A stretch of 64,000 bases of DNA, from the NCBI RefSeq assembly GCF_019320115.1, contig NC_089584.1, forward strand, positions 56,540,852-56,604,851, in the 5' to 3' direction. Positions 1 to 10,960 of this stretch are shown in pieces (within the stretch, counting starts at the first letter, position 1; every line of letters starts with the position of its first letter). The translations under genes and the position numbers were made by a program. Origin of the DNA: Miscanthus floridulus. Taxonomy: Eukaryota > Streptophyta > Magnoliopsida > Poales > Poaceae. The notes beneath the pieces were generated by a model. That model made no database searches, was not told where the DNA came from, and was given only the letters and a program-made list of their open reading frames with translations.

Positions 1-2
1 GC

Positions 3-611
3 TTTCTAGATTGCTACTCTGGTTATCAGCAGATCACGCTGAAGGAAGAAGACCAGGTCAAGACATCTTTCATCACACCCTCACACCCTTCGGCACCTAC
101 TACTACACGACCATGTCCTTCGGACTCCAAAATGCAGGCATGACTTATCAAAGAGCCATCTAGTGCTGTCTCAAGGACCAAATCAGGAAGAATGTCGAAG
201 CCTACATCAATGATGTGGTAGTTAAGTCCAGGACTGCCTACTCCCTCATCGCCGACCTCACCACAATTTTGAAAGCATTGAACAGTGTACCGATGGAAGC
301 TAAATCCCACCAAGTGTATTTTTGGTGTTCCAGTCTGGTATACTGCTAGGTAACACCATCAGTCATCGTGGCATCAAAGCCAACCCAAAGAAGATAGTGG
401 CAATGACCAACATGAAGCTACCGACCTGCGTCAAAGATGTCTAGAAGCTAACAGGGTGCATGGCGGCTTTAAGTCATTTCATATCCCGCCTAGGCTAAAA
501 GGGACTCCCCTTCTTCAAGCTACTTAAAGCTTAAGAGAAATTCATCTGGTCGAAGGATGCTGACAAGGCATTCACTGAGCTCAAGCAGTTCCTCACCACA
601 CCTCCAATCAT
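3..611 (+). pseudogene. pol: E1 pol, reverse transcriptase fragment (decayed)
   Basis: Frame 3 reads FLDCYSGYQQITLKEEDQ and continues with KTSFITP, a typical gypsy reverse transcriptase core. After a small insertion near 88-96 that shifts the frame, the reading goes on with TTMSFGLQNAG and TYQRAI. The catalytic motif reads YINDVVVKS at about 203-229 instead of YxDD, so the first catalytic Asp (codon 209-211) is Asn. A TAG replaces a Gln codon near 161. The later part (about 303-590) matches the connection region, including a GIKANPKKI motif at about 370-400. The domain is cut at 611 by the TRIM and resumes at 1343. Family assignment is firm and the copy is clearly dead. Confidence 0.85.
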
Positions 612-884
612 TGTAACGTCCCGCCTCTCCGAGGTCGGGCCCGCTTACATCTGGCAGCTTCTCTAGGATATAGACTGCCCTCACAGACCAACACAGGTCT
701 TTTCTGCGCACTTTGTCCTCACTCGTGCGCACCCAGGAAGAACTTCCTGGTCGGTCACCCATTGCTCCAGGCCATGCACGCTTAACCACGGAGTTATATG
801 CAGATGGGCTTCCGGAAAAGAAGTTGCAACTTATTGGTATGAGTATCCTATTAATCCTATTAAGCCCTAGGCCGGGATGTTACA
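612..884 (-). repeat. TRIM 3' LTR (273 bp)
   Basis: The left-hand copy in the window is the 3' LTR, because the element lies on the - strand. It is 24 bp longer than the other copy: it carries a stretch near 771-804 that is missing from the 249-bp copy, and there are a few point differences elsewhere. Confidence 0.92.
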
Positions 885-898
885 TCCTCACCCCCTTA
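885..898 (-). other. TRIM polypurine tract
   Basis: On the - strand the sequence AAGGGGGTGAGGA lies directly before the TG that opens the 3' LTR. This is the expected plus-strand primer of an LTR retroelement and fixes the orientation. Confidence 0.8.
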
Positions 899-1073
899 AG
901 AGATCAACGTCCTCGTCGATCAATCCCAAGCCAAGAGCATCCTCTCTTGGCCACGTCCGTGTGTCCAAAGCCAGCGCATGTGCCATGCTGTGTGACCACA
1001 CCGGATCCACACCAGCCATGCGTACCATGCCTGCGCAACTACGACACACACGCCCGTGAAACCACGAGAGTCA

Positions 1074-1085
1074 GCTCTGATACCA
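1074..1085 (-). other. TRIM primer-binding site (initiator tRNA-Met type)
   Basis: On the - strand the sequence TGGTATCAGAGC starts three bases after the end of the 5' LTR. It is the standard complement of the 3' end of initiator methionine tRNA used by many plant LTR elements. Confidence 0.9.
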
Positions 1086-1088
1086 TTC

Positions 1089-1337
1089 TGTAACGTCCCG
1101 CCTCTCTGAGGCCGGGCCCGCTTACATCTGGCAGCTTCTCTAGGACATAGACTACCCTCATAGACCAACATAGGTCTTTTCTGCGCACTTTGTCCTCACT
1201 CGTGCGCACCCGGGAAGAACTTCCCGGTCGGTCACCCATCGCTCCAGGCTTTGCAGATGGGCTTCTGGAAAAGAAGTTGCAACTTATTGGTATGAGTATC
1301 CTATTAATCCTGTTAAGCCCTGGGCCAGGATGTTACA
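1089..1337 (-). repeat. TRIM 5' LTR (249 bp)
   Basis: The right-hand terminal repeat, read on the - strand. It is near-identical to 612-884 except for a 24-bp gap and scattered substitutions. Its outer end abuts the ATCAT target duplication at 1338-1342. Confidence 0.92.
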
Positions 1338-1342
1338 ATCAT

Positions 1343-2165
1343 GACCGCCCCCCAAAAGGATGGGACCCTACTAATCTACATCGCAGCGACCAACTAGGTT
1401 GTTAGCACCTGCCATCATCATTGAGTGAGAAGAGGCCTAGCCATGCATACAAAGTCGAGCGCCCAGTCTAACTTCATTAGCAAGGTCTTAAGTGAGTCTA
1501 AGACTAGCTAGCCGCAACTCCAAAAGCTACTATACACCATCTTGTCACATCCCAGAAGCTCCTCCACTACTTCAATGCCTACCACATAACGGTAGTCATA
1601 GACTACCATCTCAGGTACATTCTCCACAATAAGGAAGCCAATGGCTACATCATCAAATGGGTGGTCAAGCTAGGCACCTATGCCACTGATTTTAGGCTCC
1701 GCCACACTGATCAAGTCACAAGCACTCGACTGATTTCATCATCCGGGTGGACGGATATGCAGACTCCTATCTCAGGTCGACCACCCTCGAGCACTAGACC
1801 ATGTACTTCGATGGATCTCTCAACCTTGACTGTGCTAGGGTAGGCATATATTTCATCTCACCATAAGGGGATAAGCTTCGCTATGTCCTTTGCCTACACT
1901 TCCCAACATCCAATAAAACCACTGAATATGAAGCGGTGCTTTATGGTCTCTGTATAGCTATCGAGCTTAGCATTAAATGCCTCTAGGTGTATAGTGACTC
2001 TGTACTCATAATCAATCAGCTCAACAAAGACTGGAATTGCACCAACAAGAAGATGTACATTTACTACACCACGATAAGAAAATTAGAAGACAAGTTCTAT
2101 GGCATCGAATACCACCACATCGTCTAGGCTAAGCAGCTGATGAGCTATCAAAGATAGGATCAACC
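1343..2165 (+). pseudogene. pol: E1 pol, RNase H and second (Tat-type) RNase H, decayed
   Basis: Directly after the TRIM the E1 frame resumes with the MTAPQKDGTLLIYIAATN motif of a gypsy RNase H (1341-1394). It is followed by HAYKVERPV and, near 1600-1690, HNKEANGYIIKWVVKLGT. A second RNase H begins at about 1797 with MYFDGSLNL and includes NKTTEYEAVLYGLCIAIEL and VYSDSVLIINQLNKDWNC at about 1915-2040, which is the extra RNase H found in the Tat lineage. Several TAG stops stand where Gln or Trp is expected (for example near 1395 and 1986), and there are frameshifts near 1730-1800. It is not translatable as one protein. Confidence 0.82.
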
Positions 2166-2379
2166 TAGGCTAACATTCTAGCCAGAGTGTTCATCTAGGA
2201 CCTTGTAGCTCCTTCCATCAAGCAGGAACAAGAATCCATTGAAGAAAAACCACCTGTTGAGCAGATAGTTGCAATGGCCCTTGGTCCTAGCAGCGATTGG
2301 AGACAACCTTTCATCAGGTATCTAACCACTGTAGACATCCTAGCTGACAACATATAGAGAGAACACCTTACCCACCATA

Positions 2380-3453
2380 GTAAGCACTATGTCCTCGTTG
2401 ATGGGAAGTTGTATCATAGAAACGCTAAAGGTGAGCTACTACTAAAGTGTGTCTCCATGGAAGAAGGCGAGAAGTTACTCAACGAGATCCACTGCTGGCA
2501 CATGTTGAAGCCCTTGTTTGCCAGTGTGAGAACTGCAAGTTCTTTGCTAAACAAATCCACTTCTAGGCTCATGTCTTGCAAATGATCCCTGTGTTGTGGC
2601 CCTCTGCATGTTGGGGACTGGATATGATTGGACAATTCAAGCCTACACTAGGAGGTTTATGCTGGGTGTATGTCTGCATTGACAAATTCTCTACGTGGAT
2701 CGCATACAAACCCCTAGTCTATGCTACAACAAAGAAGGTAGCTGAGCTACTTGATGACATCATCCACCAGTTTGGTCTGCCGAATAGCATCATCACTGAC
2801 CTTGGGTCCATGTTCACCAGCAGTGACTTCTAGGATTTCTACGACAAAAGATGCGTCTCAGTCAAGTATGTCTCCGTGGCACACCCAAGGGCCAATAGCT
2901 AAGTCGAGCGCGCCAACGGCATGATCCTAGATCCATTAAAGAAATGACTCTACGAGAAGGAACAGAAGCACCCAAGAAAATGGCTCAAGGAACTACCGGC
3001 CGTTGTCTAGGGACTAAGGACCTAGCCTAGTCTTAACATTGACATCTCCCTATACTATATGGTTTTTGGCTCTAAGGCTATATTGCCTGCTGATGTGCCT
3101 TCTGAGCTCCTAGGGTAGAGAACTATAATGAGGAGAACTCCATCTAGGCTTGGCTTGTTGAACTAGATAGCCTAGAAGAGGAACATCTAGTCACCTGTGT
3201 TTGGATGGCAAAATACCTCAACGTCCTATGCAAATACTACAACCACAATGTCAATGACCAATTCTTCATGGTCCGAGATTTAGTACTCCACAGGAAACAG
3301 AAGATAGATGGGATGCACAAGCTCTCCTCACCTTGGGAAGGCCCCCTTCATCGTCAAGGTGGTTACCCAACCCGATTCCCATAGACTATGTGACATGGAC
3401 AAGAGGGATGTCCCAAATTCTTGGCCCATCGACCTACTTAGACGTTTCTACCC
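2380..3453 (+). pseudogene. pol: E1 pol, integrase (decayed)
   Basis: Reads as a Tat-type integrase: the N-terminal part has KLYHRNAKGELLLKCVS (about 2407-2457). The core includes CWGLDMIGQFKPTLGG at 2606-2653 and IDKFSTWIAYKPLV at about 2678-2720, then HQFGLPNSIITDLGS near 2766-2810. The YVSVAHPRAN motif is at about 2867-2897 and ERANGMILD at about 2906-2932. The C-terminal end reads PWEGP near 3329 and WPIDLLRRFYP at 3423-3455, the usual end of pol in this lineage. TAG stops replace Trp or Gln at several places (for example 2831-2833 and 2900). No chromodomain follows, as expected for Tat. The frame is broken, so this is a pseudogene. Confidence 0.83.
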
Positions 3454-4430
3454 TTAAGCATTCACTCCAAAAGATATGTACCTTTAATATTTGAGCATTC
3501 AATAAAGAGTTTTACACTGATCTCTCCATATTGTTCTCTCCATGCTGAGTGCTTCTAATTCTATGCTCAATGTCTTAAAGATGATATGCCACCTACGTTC
3601 CATGCAAATACTTGAACAAACACGTTGAAGCTCAGACGCCTCCAGAGTCGACCCTATCTCTGACCTCTCCCTACACGTGCATGAGCGTTCGTCCTCTACA
3701 TCATGGGTGGTCGGCAATGGTTCCATAGTGATGCCCTATTTCTTCCCACACTGCACATGGTCCCTGTGCCATGCAGTCACGGATAATAGGCCTAGCTAAG
3801 GCTGGGGACTTAGCTATACACTTCTGTTTGGATAGTTTATATCAAATATAAACACAAACATATAGTAACTGCATGTGCTCCAAAAACATTGCCAGATATT
3901 CAACAAGAGTTTTTTTTCTAAAAACTCTACCTGAGCACTACTCTCCCACTCACCAAACAGCTTCAACATCTTTCGGCCAACCTCTTTGCCGACTCCTCTG
4001 CGTCGTCCTCTAGCTTAGGTGATTTTATCCATGTTCGTGCCCTACGCATATCCACTCACCACCCACTAGAGATCCACCAAAGGATAATGAGACTTTAGCT
4101 ATGTGAGTGCGTGGACAATGGCTCCATGGGTCATGCTACAGCATGAACTCCTTGAAGTCCATCCACACCAGTCCGACAACGATCCACGACCGATCGGTGC
4201 GGCCTACCACCGGGCAGTCAGTCCTCCCTTGGGATGCTCTAGATGGCACATTCTAGCATAGGCTAGATCCCATGATCATCAGTCTCTAGCTTATCATCTT
4301 GAGTCTTTACCTACTCCATGAGCACTTGGAATTATGCTTGAGACTAATGTCGATACTATGCAAATGACACAGCTATATGTTGAACACATGCCTCAGGCCA
4401 CACAAGTTAAAACTACATAAAAACACTCAC
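3454..4430. other. E1 post-pol non-coding region
   Basis: Between the end of integrase and the antisense ORF I see no supported gene. Short ORFs on either strand (for example 3499-3726 on the - strand) match nothing I know. A run of T and A near 3910-3925 and several TAG-rich stretches suggest decayed untranslated sequence of the Tat element. Confidence 0.6.
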
Positions 4431-7240
4431 GGCAAAGGTCTTCAATGGCCTTGTTAGCCCTCTCCACCACTTTCTCCTTCATGTCTAGAAGCTGGTTGAT
4501 AGCTTCCTGGGATAGGCTAAACTCCATCTCCAATGCTGCGCACAATAGACAGACATGTCCACAACACTGAATAACAGCAGAGCAAAATTCTGATCCAAAC
4601 CTTTTTCCTGATCAGCGCTATGGCCAAGCTACTCAGCCATCGACTGGCCCTCAACTTCCATTTGCTAACGCTCCTTCTCCAATGCCAGAACCTTCACCTC
4701 TAGGTCCTCCCTATGGTGGTGCTCTCGGAGTAGGCACGCCTAGAGGTCATTCACCAATGTTTGCAAACTCTTATTCTCCTCTAGTACTAGGGTCATCTCC
4801 TCCAACTGCCACCGGCGCTGCTTGGACACCTTCATCACATTCTGTAGAGGACAAATGGATTAATAGACTGTGCTCTTAAGGGACAAAAAAGATCTCTTCA
4901 AGCTTACCTCAATATGGCCAATCATTAACATCAAATCAGCCCTCAGCTTCTTTGTTTCCAATGCTCACCGCCCATTCCTCTAGCATCTCAAACTCTTTGC
5001 CATGCTAAATTACCATATGAAGAAGTTGGGGTGGTGAGGTGGGCTCCCGCACTATCTCTTCGACCTCAATGGCGGCCACCAGCATAGGTGACCTCCTCGG
5101 CTATAGCCATGCTCGGATAGGGTGTCCAAGCGCCGCATTCGCCATCGTCGCCACGTGTTCAGTAACCACTAGGTGGCCCTCGCACCTGCACCAGCTTAGC
5201 GCATCACCTATGGGCTCCAGTACTTGCTCTAGCAAGGCCACTTGATGTCACCACCGCATCTCACATCCCATCCACACTAGGATCACCCTTGTCGTGCAAC
5301 CCATCGCTAGGCGATGCCGGTACAGCTATCGAGGGCTCTCCCATAGTAGGGTCGGTCGGCCCTACAACTATTGATTGTTCCAAGGTAGGGGCAACTAGAT
5401 CTGCTCTTGTCTATGTTGGGTCAGCGGGAGGAGCCACTGGCTCTCCCGCATGCCTTTTGTCGCTACCAGCCAATGGCTGCAGTTCCTCCATTGACTCTGT
5501 GCTTCAACAAGCAACATTACGTTAAAGCAAACTACCCTACCAAAGCAACATACCAAGTAAACAAGGTACTTACAATTGTGACTCCCATTACGTTGCTCAA
5601 AACTAGTGCCCCCACCTGCTACCCGTCGGCCTAGTACCCAAACCACTCGGCATCTCGACCACCGCTGCTGGAGTTGTCTGCATAGTCTTGGGGACTACGG
5701 TGGCCACATGTGCTATTACCACAGGGGGTCTAACTATGATCTTGGGGGTTTCAGTAGCTGCTCGGGCTATTGATGTTGGCACCACACAAGTCATCACCAC
5801 TGATGACGCTCAAACACTGCTGGGCTGCCATGGCCATGGCTTGCCGTGTCCGTCGCATCTCGTGGGTCTCCACTCTAGCTGGCACGATTAGTGGTGGCAT
5901 TGTGTTCATCAGAGATGGTGGTGCTGCCAACCCAACATCATCCGATGAGCTTGAAACCACCATTTGCCATCTTTGGGGGTGAGCGTGAGCGCCGATGTTC
6001 ATCGGCCGCTCTTCTTAATGGGACGATCTTGCCATCTTCCTTCTCTTCAGGAATGGCTCCACGCTAGTGGGCCACTTCCCCTAAAGTTTCTCATAGACAT
6101 CTGGTGTCTGCTCACATCTGTCTTTGTCATCATTGTCAACTGAGCTATCCCTACTAGCCTCTGAGCTAGCTCGATGCTGGGGACTGCTCAGCTGGGCATC
6201 TACACCCCTTAGCCAATCCATCGATGACATGGCTAAGAAGTAAGCTGCTCGGTCCTACCCATGGATCTTCAAGAGCACAAATGAGTACATCGCAACAAAA
6301 AGGAATTAGGACAAACTAATACAAAGACTCTTACCTCTAGTGGGAGGTTCCCAACACTTAAGGCCCTCTACTGGTTGTCAACTTTGTGGTGCCCTATGAG
6401 GTTGAACAACACCCCAATCTGTTGCTTGACTTACTCTCTGTCAATTGGCTTGGGCACCTCTCGGGTCCTATCAGTATCCTGCCAAAATTCATATGTAGGA
6501 CCGACATCACTGAAAAGTAAAGTTCATCGCCACTATGACCCCATCTACTCTCCTTTGGTCAATTAACACCAAGAGCTCCCTCACTTGCTCCATTCCACTG
6601 GCACTAGGTCTCTTCGACCACCTGGCGTTACTCACGGGAATCTAATCAATGTTGAATGCCACATAATGTTCCTCTTGTGGCGTATAGACCCATCGCTGTG
6701 CCCAATACTTCATGTTTGTGTTCAATGGGGTAGCGATGTACTACCCAACCATCCCATCCCATAGCTGCAAGTATGCGCTACCCACAACCATAGATCCAGA
6801 TCCCCCATGAGACTTCAAATAGAAAAAGTGGTGGAAGAGATCAAAATGTGGGAGAATGCCAAGATAGGCTTCACAAAAATGGATGAAGACAAAAATGTGT
6901 AGGATAGAGCTCAGGTCCTAGATTGCAAAGACTAATGGCGTAATACTCAATCAATCCATAGAGGAATGGATGGATCAGAATGCAAAATCCGTGATAGAAA
7001 TAATCTTCAAACACGACCAATTCATCACTGCGGGGGGTTGGAAAGCTCTCATCATGAGCAGGATGCCATCCTACCATCACCCTATCCAACAGCACACCAT
7101 CCACCACCAACTGGTTGAGCACCGCCTCGTTGATGATAGAGCTCACCCATTCCTCGGTGTGATTGAGCTCATGCGATGCCATGCTAGAGCTGATGTGGCT
7201 TCTCTTGGGCGTCATCTCACTAATTTGAGGAAAGGTGCGA
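4431..7240 (-). pseudogene. E1 antisense ORF with a 'putative gypsy type transposon' domain (decayed)
   Basis: Read right to left. The 5' part (6871-7215) encodes a domain with VFEDYFYHGFCILIHPFLYG and a following LCNLGPELYP, the pattern of the plant family catalogued as putative gypsy type transposon (Pfam PF04195, by recall). Further on (about 6340-6500) it reads FWQDTDRTREVPKPIDRE and LFNLIGHH, then a possible splice donor near 6333. The 3' part (about 4600-4900) is rich in Glu, Leu and Lys with heptad-like spacing (LEEMTLVLEENKSLQTLVN), a coiled coil. Many TAG stops interrupt it. Such antisense ORFs between pol and 3' LTR are known in Tat-lineage elements of grasses and their function is unknown. 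Exon limits are approximate. Confidence 0.65.
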
Positions 7241-7619
7241 GATTACGAGCTTGTAGTTGCTTAGATGGCAGAGCAGTTGCCAGATGATGTGGTGCAGGCA
7301 CAAGGTAGAAGACGAAGAGGCGATAACAAGGTGGAGAATGTGCGCCAGAACTAAGGCACTCTATAATGGTTCAACCCCTGACCCTTTGCCTACTAGGGAT
7401 TTTGGGAAAATGCACCTGACCCGCCGCATTCCCTCTCGAAACTGTCGCATGCTGATGGGCCACCAAATGAGCAAGGTGGGCCGCAATGTTAAATTGTGTT
7501 GAATGCAGAACGATGAAACAAATCACCAGACTAGCACTAGGTCAATGGAATTCGTTATGCATCTATGCCAAGATATTTTTCCTAGACCCTACTATATGCT
7601 TTCTTCATCATCTTCCTGC

Positions 7620-7920
7620 AGGCTTGGGGACTAAGTGTGTATACTTCACCTTGTGGTGAATGTACTAGTTCACTGATTACTCGATCTTTCGGCAATGATG
7701 TGGACTGCATATTTTTCTTTGACCCTACTACAAGATTCCGTCATCATCTTCTAATAGGCTTAGGGACTACATTGTTTACAATGCACCTTGCGGTGCACGT
7801 ACTTTTTCTTATTCATGGTATTTTGACTCCATCAAGTCTCCACCTATGCTCTACCCTGATGACCAAGTTGTTAGGACCATCGCAATTGGCACTTAAGTGT
7901 GTACACTTCACTGACCAAGA
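7620..7920 (+). repeat. Diverged tandem repeats before the E1 3' LTR
   Basis: A unit of roughly 130-145 bp recurs with decay. GGGGACTAAGTGTGTATAC followed by TTCACCTTGTGGTGAATG is at about 7625-7663. A related GGGACTACATTGTTTACAAT then GCACCTTGCGGTGCACGTAC is at about 7762-7801, and a third partial copy (TTAAGTGTGTACACTTCACT) is near 7893-7912. Each has a small hairpin (CACCTTGTGGTG or GCACCTTGCGGTGC). The position fits the repeat-rich 3' untranslated region of Tat elements. Confidence 0.55.
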
Positions 7921-7994
7921 CTTCAAAATTTTTACTTGAGCTCCTTACATCCTTATGGCAAACCACGACTTCGAGTGAGTCTAAGCTTGATGCC

Positions 7995-8100
7995 TAGTTA
8001 AACTGCTCGAACGTATGTCTCTACTGCTCGAACACCCACTTTGATAGCTCGAGCGCTCGTTCGAAACTGCTCGGACACTTGCTTGAACAACTTGGCCCCT
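7995..8100 (+). repeat. Clustered CTCGAAC-type short repeats in the E1 3' region
   Basis: The motif CTGCTCGAAC and close variants (GCTCGAGCGCTCG, CTGCTCGGACAC, GCTTGAAC) occurs five to six times within about 100 bp (about 7999-8090). This is local repetition inside the Tat 3' region with no coding potential; role unknown. Confidence 0.5.
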
Positions 8101-8207
8101 TTTTGAATTGGTCAGAAGACTGATCCTAATGAGTTGCTGCAAGTTGGACAACTCAGATGGACGCAAGATAGTATTGCTCGATGGATGCAAGGTGCTCAGG
8201 GACTAGC

Positions 8208-8682
8208 TGTGGGGGTATGACTCCTAGTACCCGCAAGGCTCCACATGGGCTAAGTAGCTAGGGGAGGTCTAGCCCACAAGACAACGCCTCGCAAAGTATG
8301 CCATAGCACAACTGTGCTTCACAAGGCAACATGAAGATCCATGGTGATCTACAAAATCTACTCAGATATGATAGATATTGTACAATCTATACCTTCCTAT
8401 CTTTTAAACCAGTCAGAATGGAAATAACAGATCTATAACCCTACCCCCAACCTATATAAGGTAGGTAGGGACCCCCCCGTTGTTCTCATCTAAACACACG
8501 CAATACAATCCACAAAGACACAAGATGTAGGGTATTACATCAAGACGGTGGCCAGAACCTATCTATCATTGTCTCTTGCATTTTGTGTCACCATCCATTT
8601 CCCTCACACGCACCACCACCGATTTATCTACCACCATGGGCATACCCCACTGGTAGACTTGCAGACTAGATTTTCGTTGACC
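8208..8682 (+). repeat. E1 3' LTR (Tat type, about 475 bp)
   Basis: Starts TGTGGGGGTATGACTCC directly after a purine-rich AGGGACTAGC, which is the usual polypurine tract and LTR junction of grass Tat elements. The end near GTTGACC (about 8682) is placed by resemblance, since the 5' LTR is outside the window. The stretch carries a TATA box and a pyrimidine-rich segment downstream, as expected for a promoter-bearing LTR. Confidence 0.75.
8453..8460 (+). promoter_or_regulatory. TATA box in the E1 LTR
   Basis: TATATAAG lies in the middle of the LTR, followed by GTAGGTAGGGACCCCCCC and a CA-rich start-site region. This is the normal LTR promoter layout for the lineage. Activity is not shown. Confidence 0.6.
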
Positions 8683-10031
8683 CCTACCTTGCTATTCTAA
8701 TACCATTCCTTGTTACCCTTTTAGTAGCATAAGTTAGTATGCTTGGCCTCGCTTAGTGATAAGCAGTCGAAGTGGTGATTTCATCATTTGTAATTGTTCC
8801 TTACTCAAGAAATATCCTAAGAGCTTAATAATGAATAATATTTTAACTAGAGACTGAATGGGACATGGGTTGTGTCTCTGGTGGTTAAGCCGATAGGTTT
8901 ACCTAGTTATGCTTGTCCCGTCTATGTCAGTTGAGGACTTGTACCATTGTAGACCTATTATGAGTCAAGACATTGTAGTACTGTCTACATACTCCGTTAA
9001 ACCAAACACCTCAAATATTCCATTATGTGAAGAGACAATTGTGCACTAGCCATGGGAGATGGTGAGAGTAGCGTGCACACATCCTATGAATCCAATAGGA
9101 GTGATGCATGGAGGTGGAGTACTGTGCTTTTGGGTAGCATAGACCTGGTTCATGTTTTGGAGGATCCGAGTGAGGGCTGATATATGTAGGTTCAAGACCG
9201 GTTCATAGACCTGCATATGTCAGGGTGGTAAGGAAACCCCAGCTAGGCCCAATTGATTTGAAATGTTGTTGCTTCATGGAGAAGAAGACTCGATTCTCTA
9301 CTATACATTATAGTTAATAACTAAAACATTAGTTCTATGTTTATGAGATGGAATGATAAAGAAGTGATTGACTTAGATCAGGTGCAAACTGGATACTTAT
9401 AATAGTTAACTTGAGCTAAAACATCAAAAGTAAGGATCAATTATTAGTAAGCTTTTCTACAAAAGTTAATCTTGATTCTTGCTATAGGCTTACCTTGATT
9501 CCCCATAAGCCTGCATATCCTTGGAGTCTTTCCTTTTCATCGGTTAAGTCTTCTTGAGTACCTTTGTACTCAGGGTTTGTTAAACCCTTATTCTAGGTGA
9601 GCCGCATGAGTAGTTAAGCTTTTGCCCTGCTACATGATGGTCCTGGAGGAGTCCCAATAGTAGAGTAGTTGTTCTGCACCCTTGGGTAGAGGTGAACTTC
9701 TTTTGATTATAGTATAAGTGGTACTTCTTTTGCTACCCCACTGTCTGGATGGCTAAAACTTATGGTTTGTAATAACTAATAAATGGGTTGTCAACTTATG
9801 GTTTGTAAGACTTCCGCTAATTACTCTGATATAATATATTTGTACAACTATTGTAATATCGTAATGCTTCCTATGATGTATCCTGCTCAAAAAGGTAAAT
9901 GTGGATGATTCGGGGTTCCTCGAGGACACCCGACAGACTACCGAAGTTGTCTGTCTCCCATGTGTAGTAGTCAGAAGTCTAAAGGACAATGATAGGCACA
10001 TGTGGGCCATATAACTTGGGCGGTTCTGCCA
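8683..10031 (+). repeat. E2 5' LTR, right-hand part
   Basis: Non-coding AT-rich sequence that ends GCGGTTCTGCCA directly before a primer-binding site, so it is the downstream part of a 5' LTR. The stretch near 9908-10000 (GGGTTCC then GACTACCGAAGTTGTCTGTC) is typical of the R/U5 region of Tekay-type chromovirus LTRs. The left border with E1 is abrupt, so E1 may have inserted into this LTR. The 3' LTR of E2 is outside the window, so the full length is unknown. Confidence 0.65.
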
Positions 10032-10035
10032 TAGC

Positions 10036-10047
10036 TGGTATTAGAGC
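10036..10047 (+). other. E2 primer-binding site
   Basis: TGGTATTAGAGC, one base away from the standard TGGTATCAGAGC initiator tRNA-Met complement, four bases after the LTR end at 10031. The change is a C to T substitution. Confidence 0.8.
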
Positions 10048-10167
10048 ATGTCATTACAGAGTGTTGTAGTATTAGTTTACAAAACTTCAAAATTAACTAT
10101 GCAAAATAATTTCAAGTCCAATTTGGTCAAAAAGACTACTTCTGACTCATCCTTATGCTTTCTTAGG

Positions 10168-10960
10168 ATGCCTCGTGGAGTGCCATTCGTCATGACCATG
10201 GTTGAAGGGACTAAAGGGTTTCCAGCTATGCTATGGGAGCTCATGTGGCATTCTAACTTCTACGCACCAGAGTATTTTGTCTACACAACTCAAATAGGTC
10301 TCCAATCTTGTAGAATGTTACACCAGTGTTCTACTACATCCCTGTCTCTTGATCGGTCCACCAGAAAGATCTCACATCTTTTCTAGAATTGGAAGGTCTC
10401 CTCAAGATACAATCCAAGCCTATGCTTATAGTTCCTTTACCAGTCTTAGACGCAGATACTCAAAGCTTAACTATTCCTACACCTTTGCCTACTTCCCTTA
10501 CCGAGTCATCCAAAGTCTAAATGAAGTCATATTCCCACATCCTGAACATGAGGATGATACCCAGAGCTATAGGATGTCTGAGCTTATTCGAGCTCTAGAT
10601 GTCTCATACCGATGCCTTACCTTGTAGTTAAACACATCTCGAAGGTGTTGGGAGACATGAATGCAGAGTTAGAAAATCTTCGCAACCGCCGCTCATATCC
10701 ATCCATTGAGATAGGAGCACCCCATGTTTTTTACCCCAATAGACATTTTACTAGAAATTTACCTACACCTAGTCATTCGAGGAGAGCGCCATCCTATCCT
10801 TCTTTAGCATAACCTGCTATGCACCCCTAAGTGAACTAAGAGAGGCTATGGGAGAGCTAGGAAACCTTACCCATCCTGAAGCACCAGGAGATACCAGGTC
10901 ATCCTATCTTCTATAATCTTCCTGCTTTTCCCATTGTCGTTTCACATGTTATCCATATGA
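10168..10960 (+). pseudogene. E2 orf0: extra ORF between primer-binding site and gag (decayed)
   Basis: Begins with MPRGVPFVMTMVEG right after a pyrimidine-rich stretch ending in TTAG, which looks like a splice acceptor. The N-terminal part (LWELMWHSNFYAPEYFVYTTQI) resembles the corresponding ORF of E3 and E6. Reading then shifts frame near 10305-10330 and again near 10450. Later fragments (VLGDMNAELENLRNRR near 10648-10695, ELREAMGELGNLTHPE near 10834-10880) look like a coiled coil. Position and domain order match the extra ORFs of the other chromoviruses in this window. Function unknown. The copy is broken and limits are approximate. Confidence 0.55.

Larger units (their letters stand above)
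612..1337 (-). mobile_element. TRIM (terminal-repeat retrotransposon in miniature) inserted in E1 pol
   Basis: A complete miniature LTR element of 726 bp. Direct terminal repeats lie at 612-884 and 1089-1337 and both begin TGTAACGTCCCG and end GGATGTTACA on the + strand. Perfect 5-bp target duplications ATCAT flank it at 607-611 and 1338-1342. The internal part is only 204 bp. On the - strand a primer-binding site follows the 5' LTR (1074-1085) and a polypurine tract precedes the 3' LTR (885-898), so the element is read right to left. It has no coding capacity and must have moved with enzymes from another element. The target E1 pol sequence continues in register on both sides. Confidence 0.93.
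1..8682 (+). mobile_element. E1: 3' part of a decayed Tat-lineage Ty3/gypsy retrotransposon
   Basis: The window opens inside the reverse transcriptase of this element, so its 5' LTR and gag lie to the left. Order on the + strand: reverse transcriptase, RNase H, a second RNase H, integrase, a long post-pol region with a - strand ORF, diverged repeats, polypurine tract and 3' LTR. Two RNase H domains, a long 3' region and an antisense ORF are known hallmarks of the Tat lineage. The reading frames hold many TAG stops and several frameshifts, so the copy cannot move by itself. A TRIM at 612-1337 is inserted in pol. The right end is set by an LTR that resembles Tat LTRs. The matching target duplication cannot be seen because the left end is missing. 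Confidence 0.85.

Noticed and set aside
1039..1088. Possible tRNA gene, because of the GGTATCAGAG sequence
   Set aside because: Only a 12-base match to the 3' end of initiator tRNA-Met exists, at the place of a primer-binding site. No cloverleaf can be drawn. The same applies to the other primer sites.
713..1405. ORFs across the TRIM (for example 713-1093 and 1190-1405)
   Set aside because: They lie inside the TRIM LTRs and are repeated only because the LTRs are; TRIM elements do not code.
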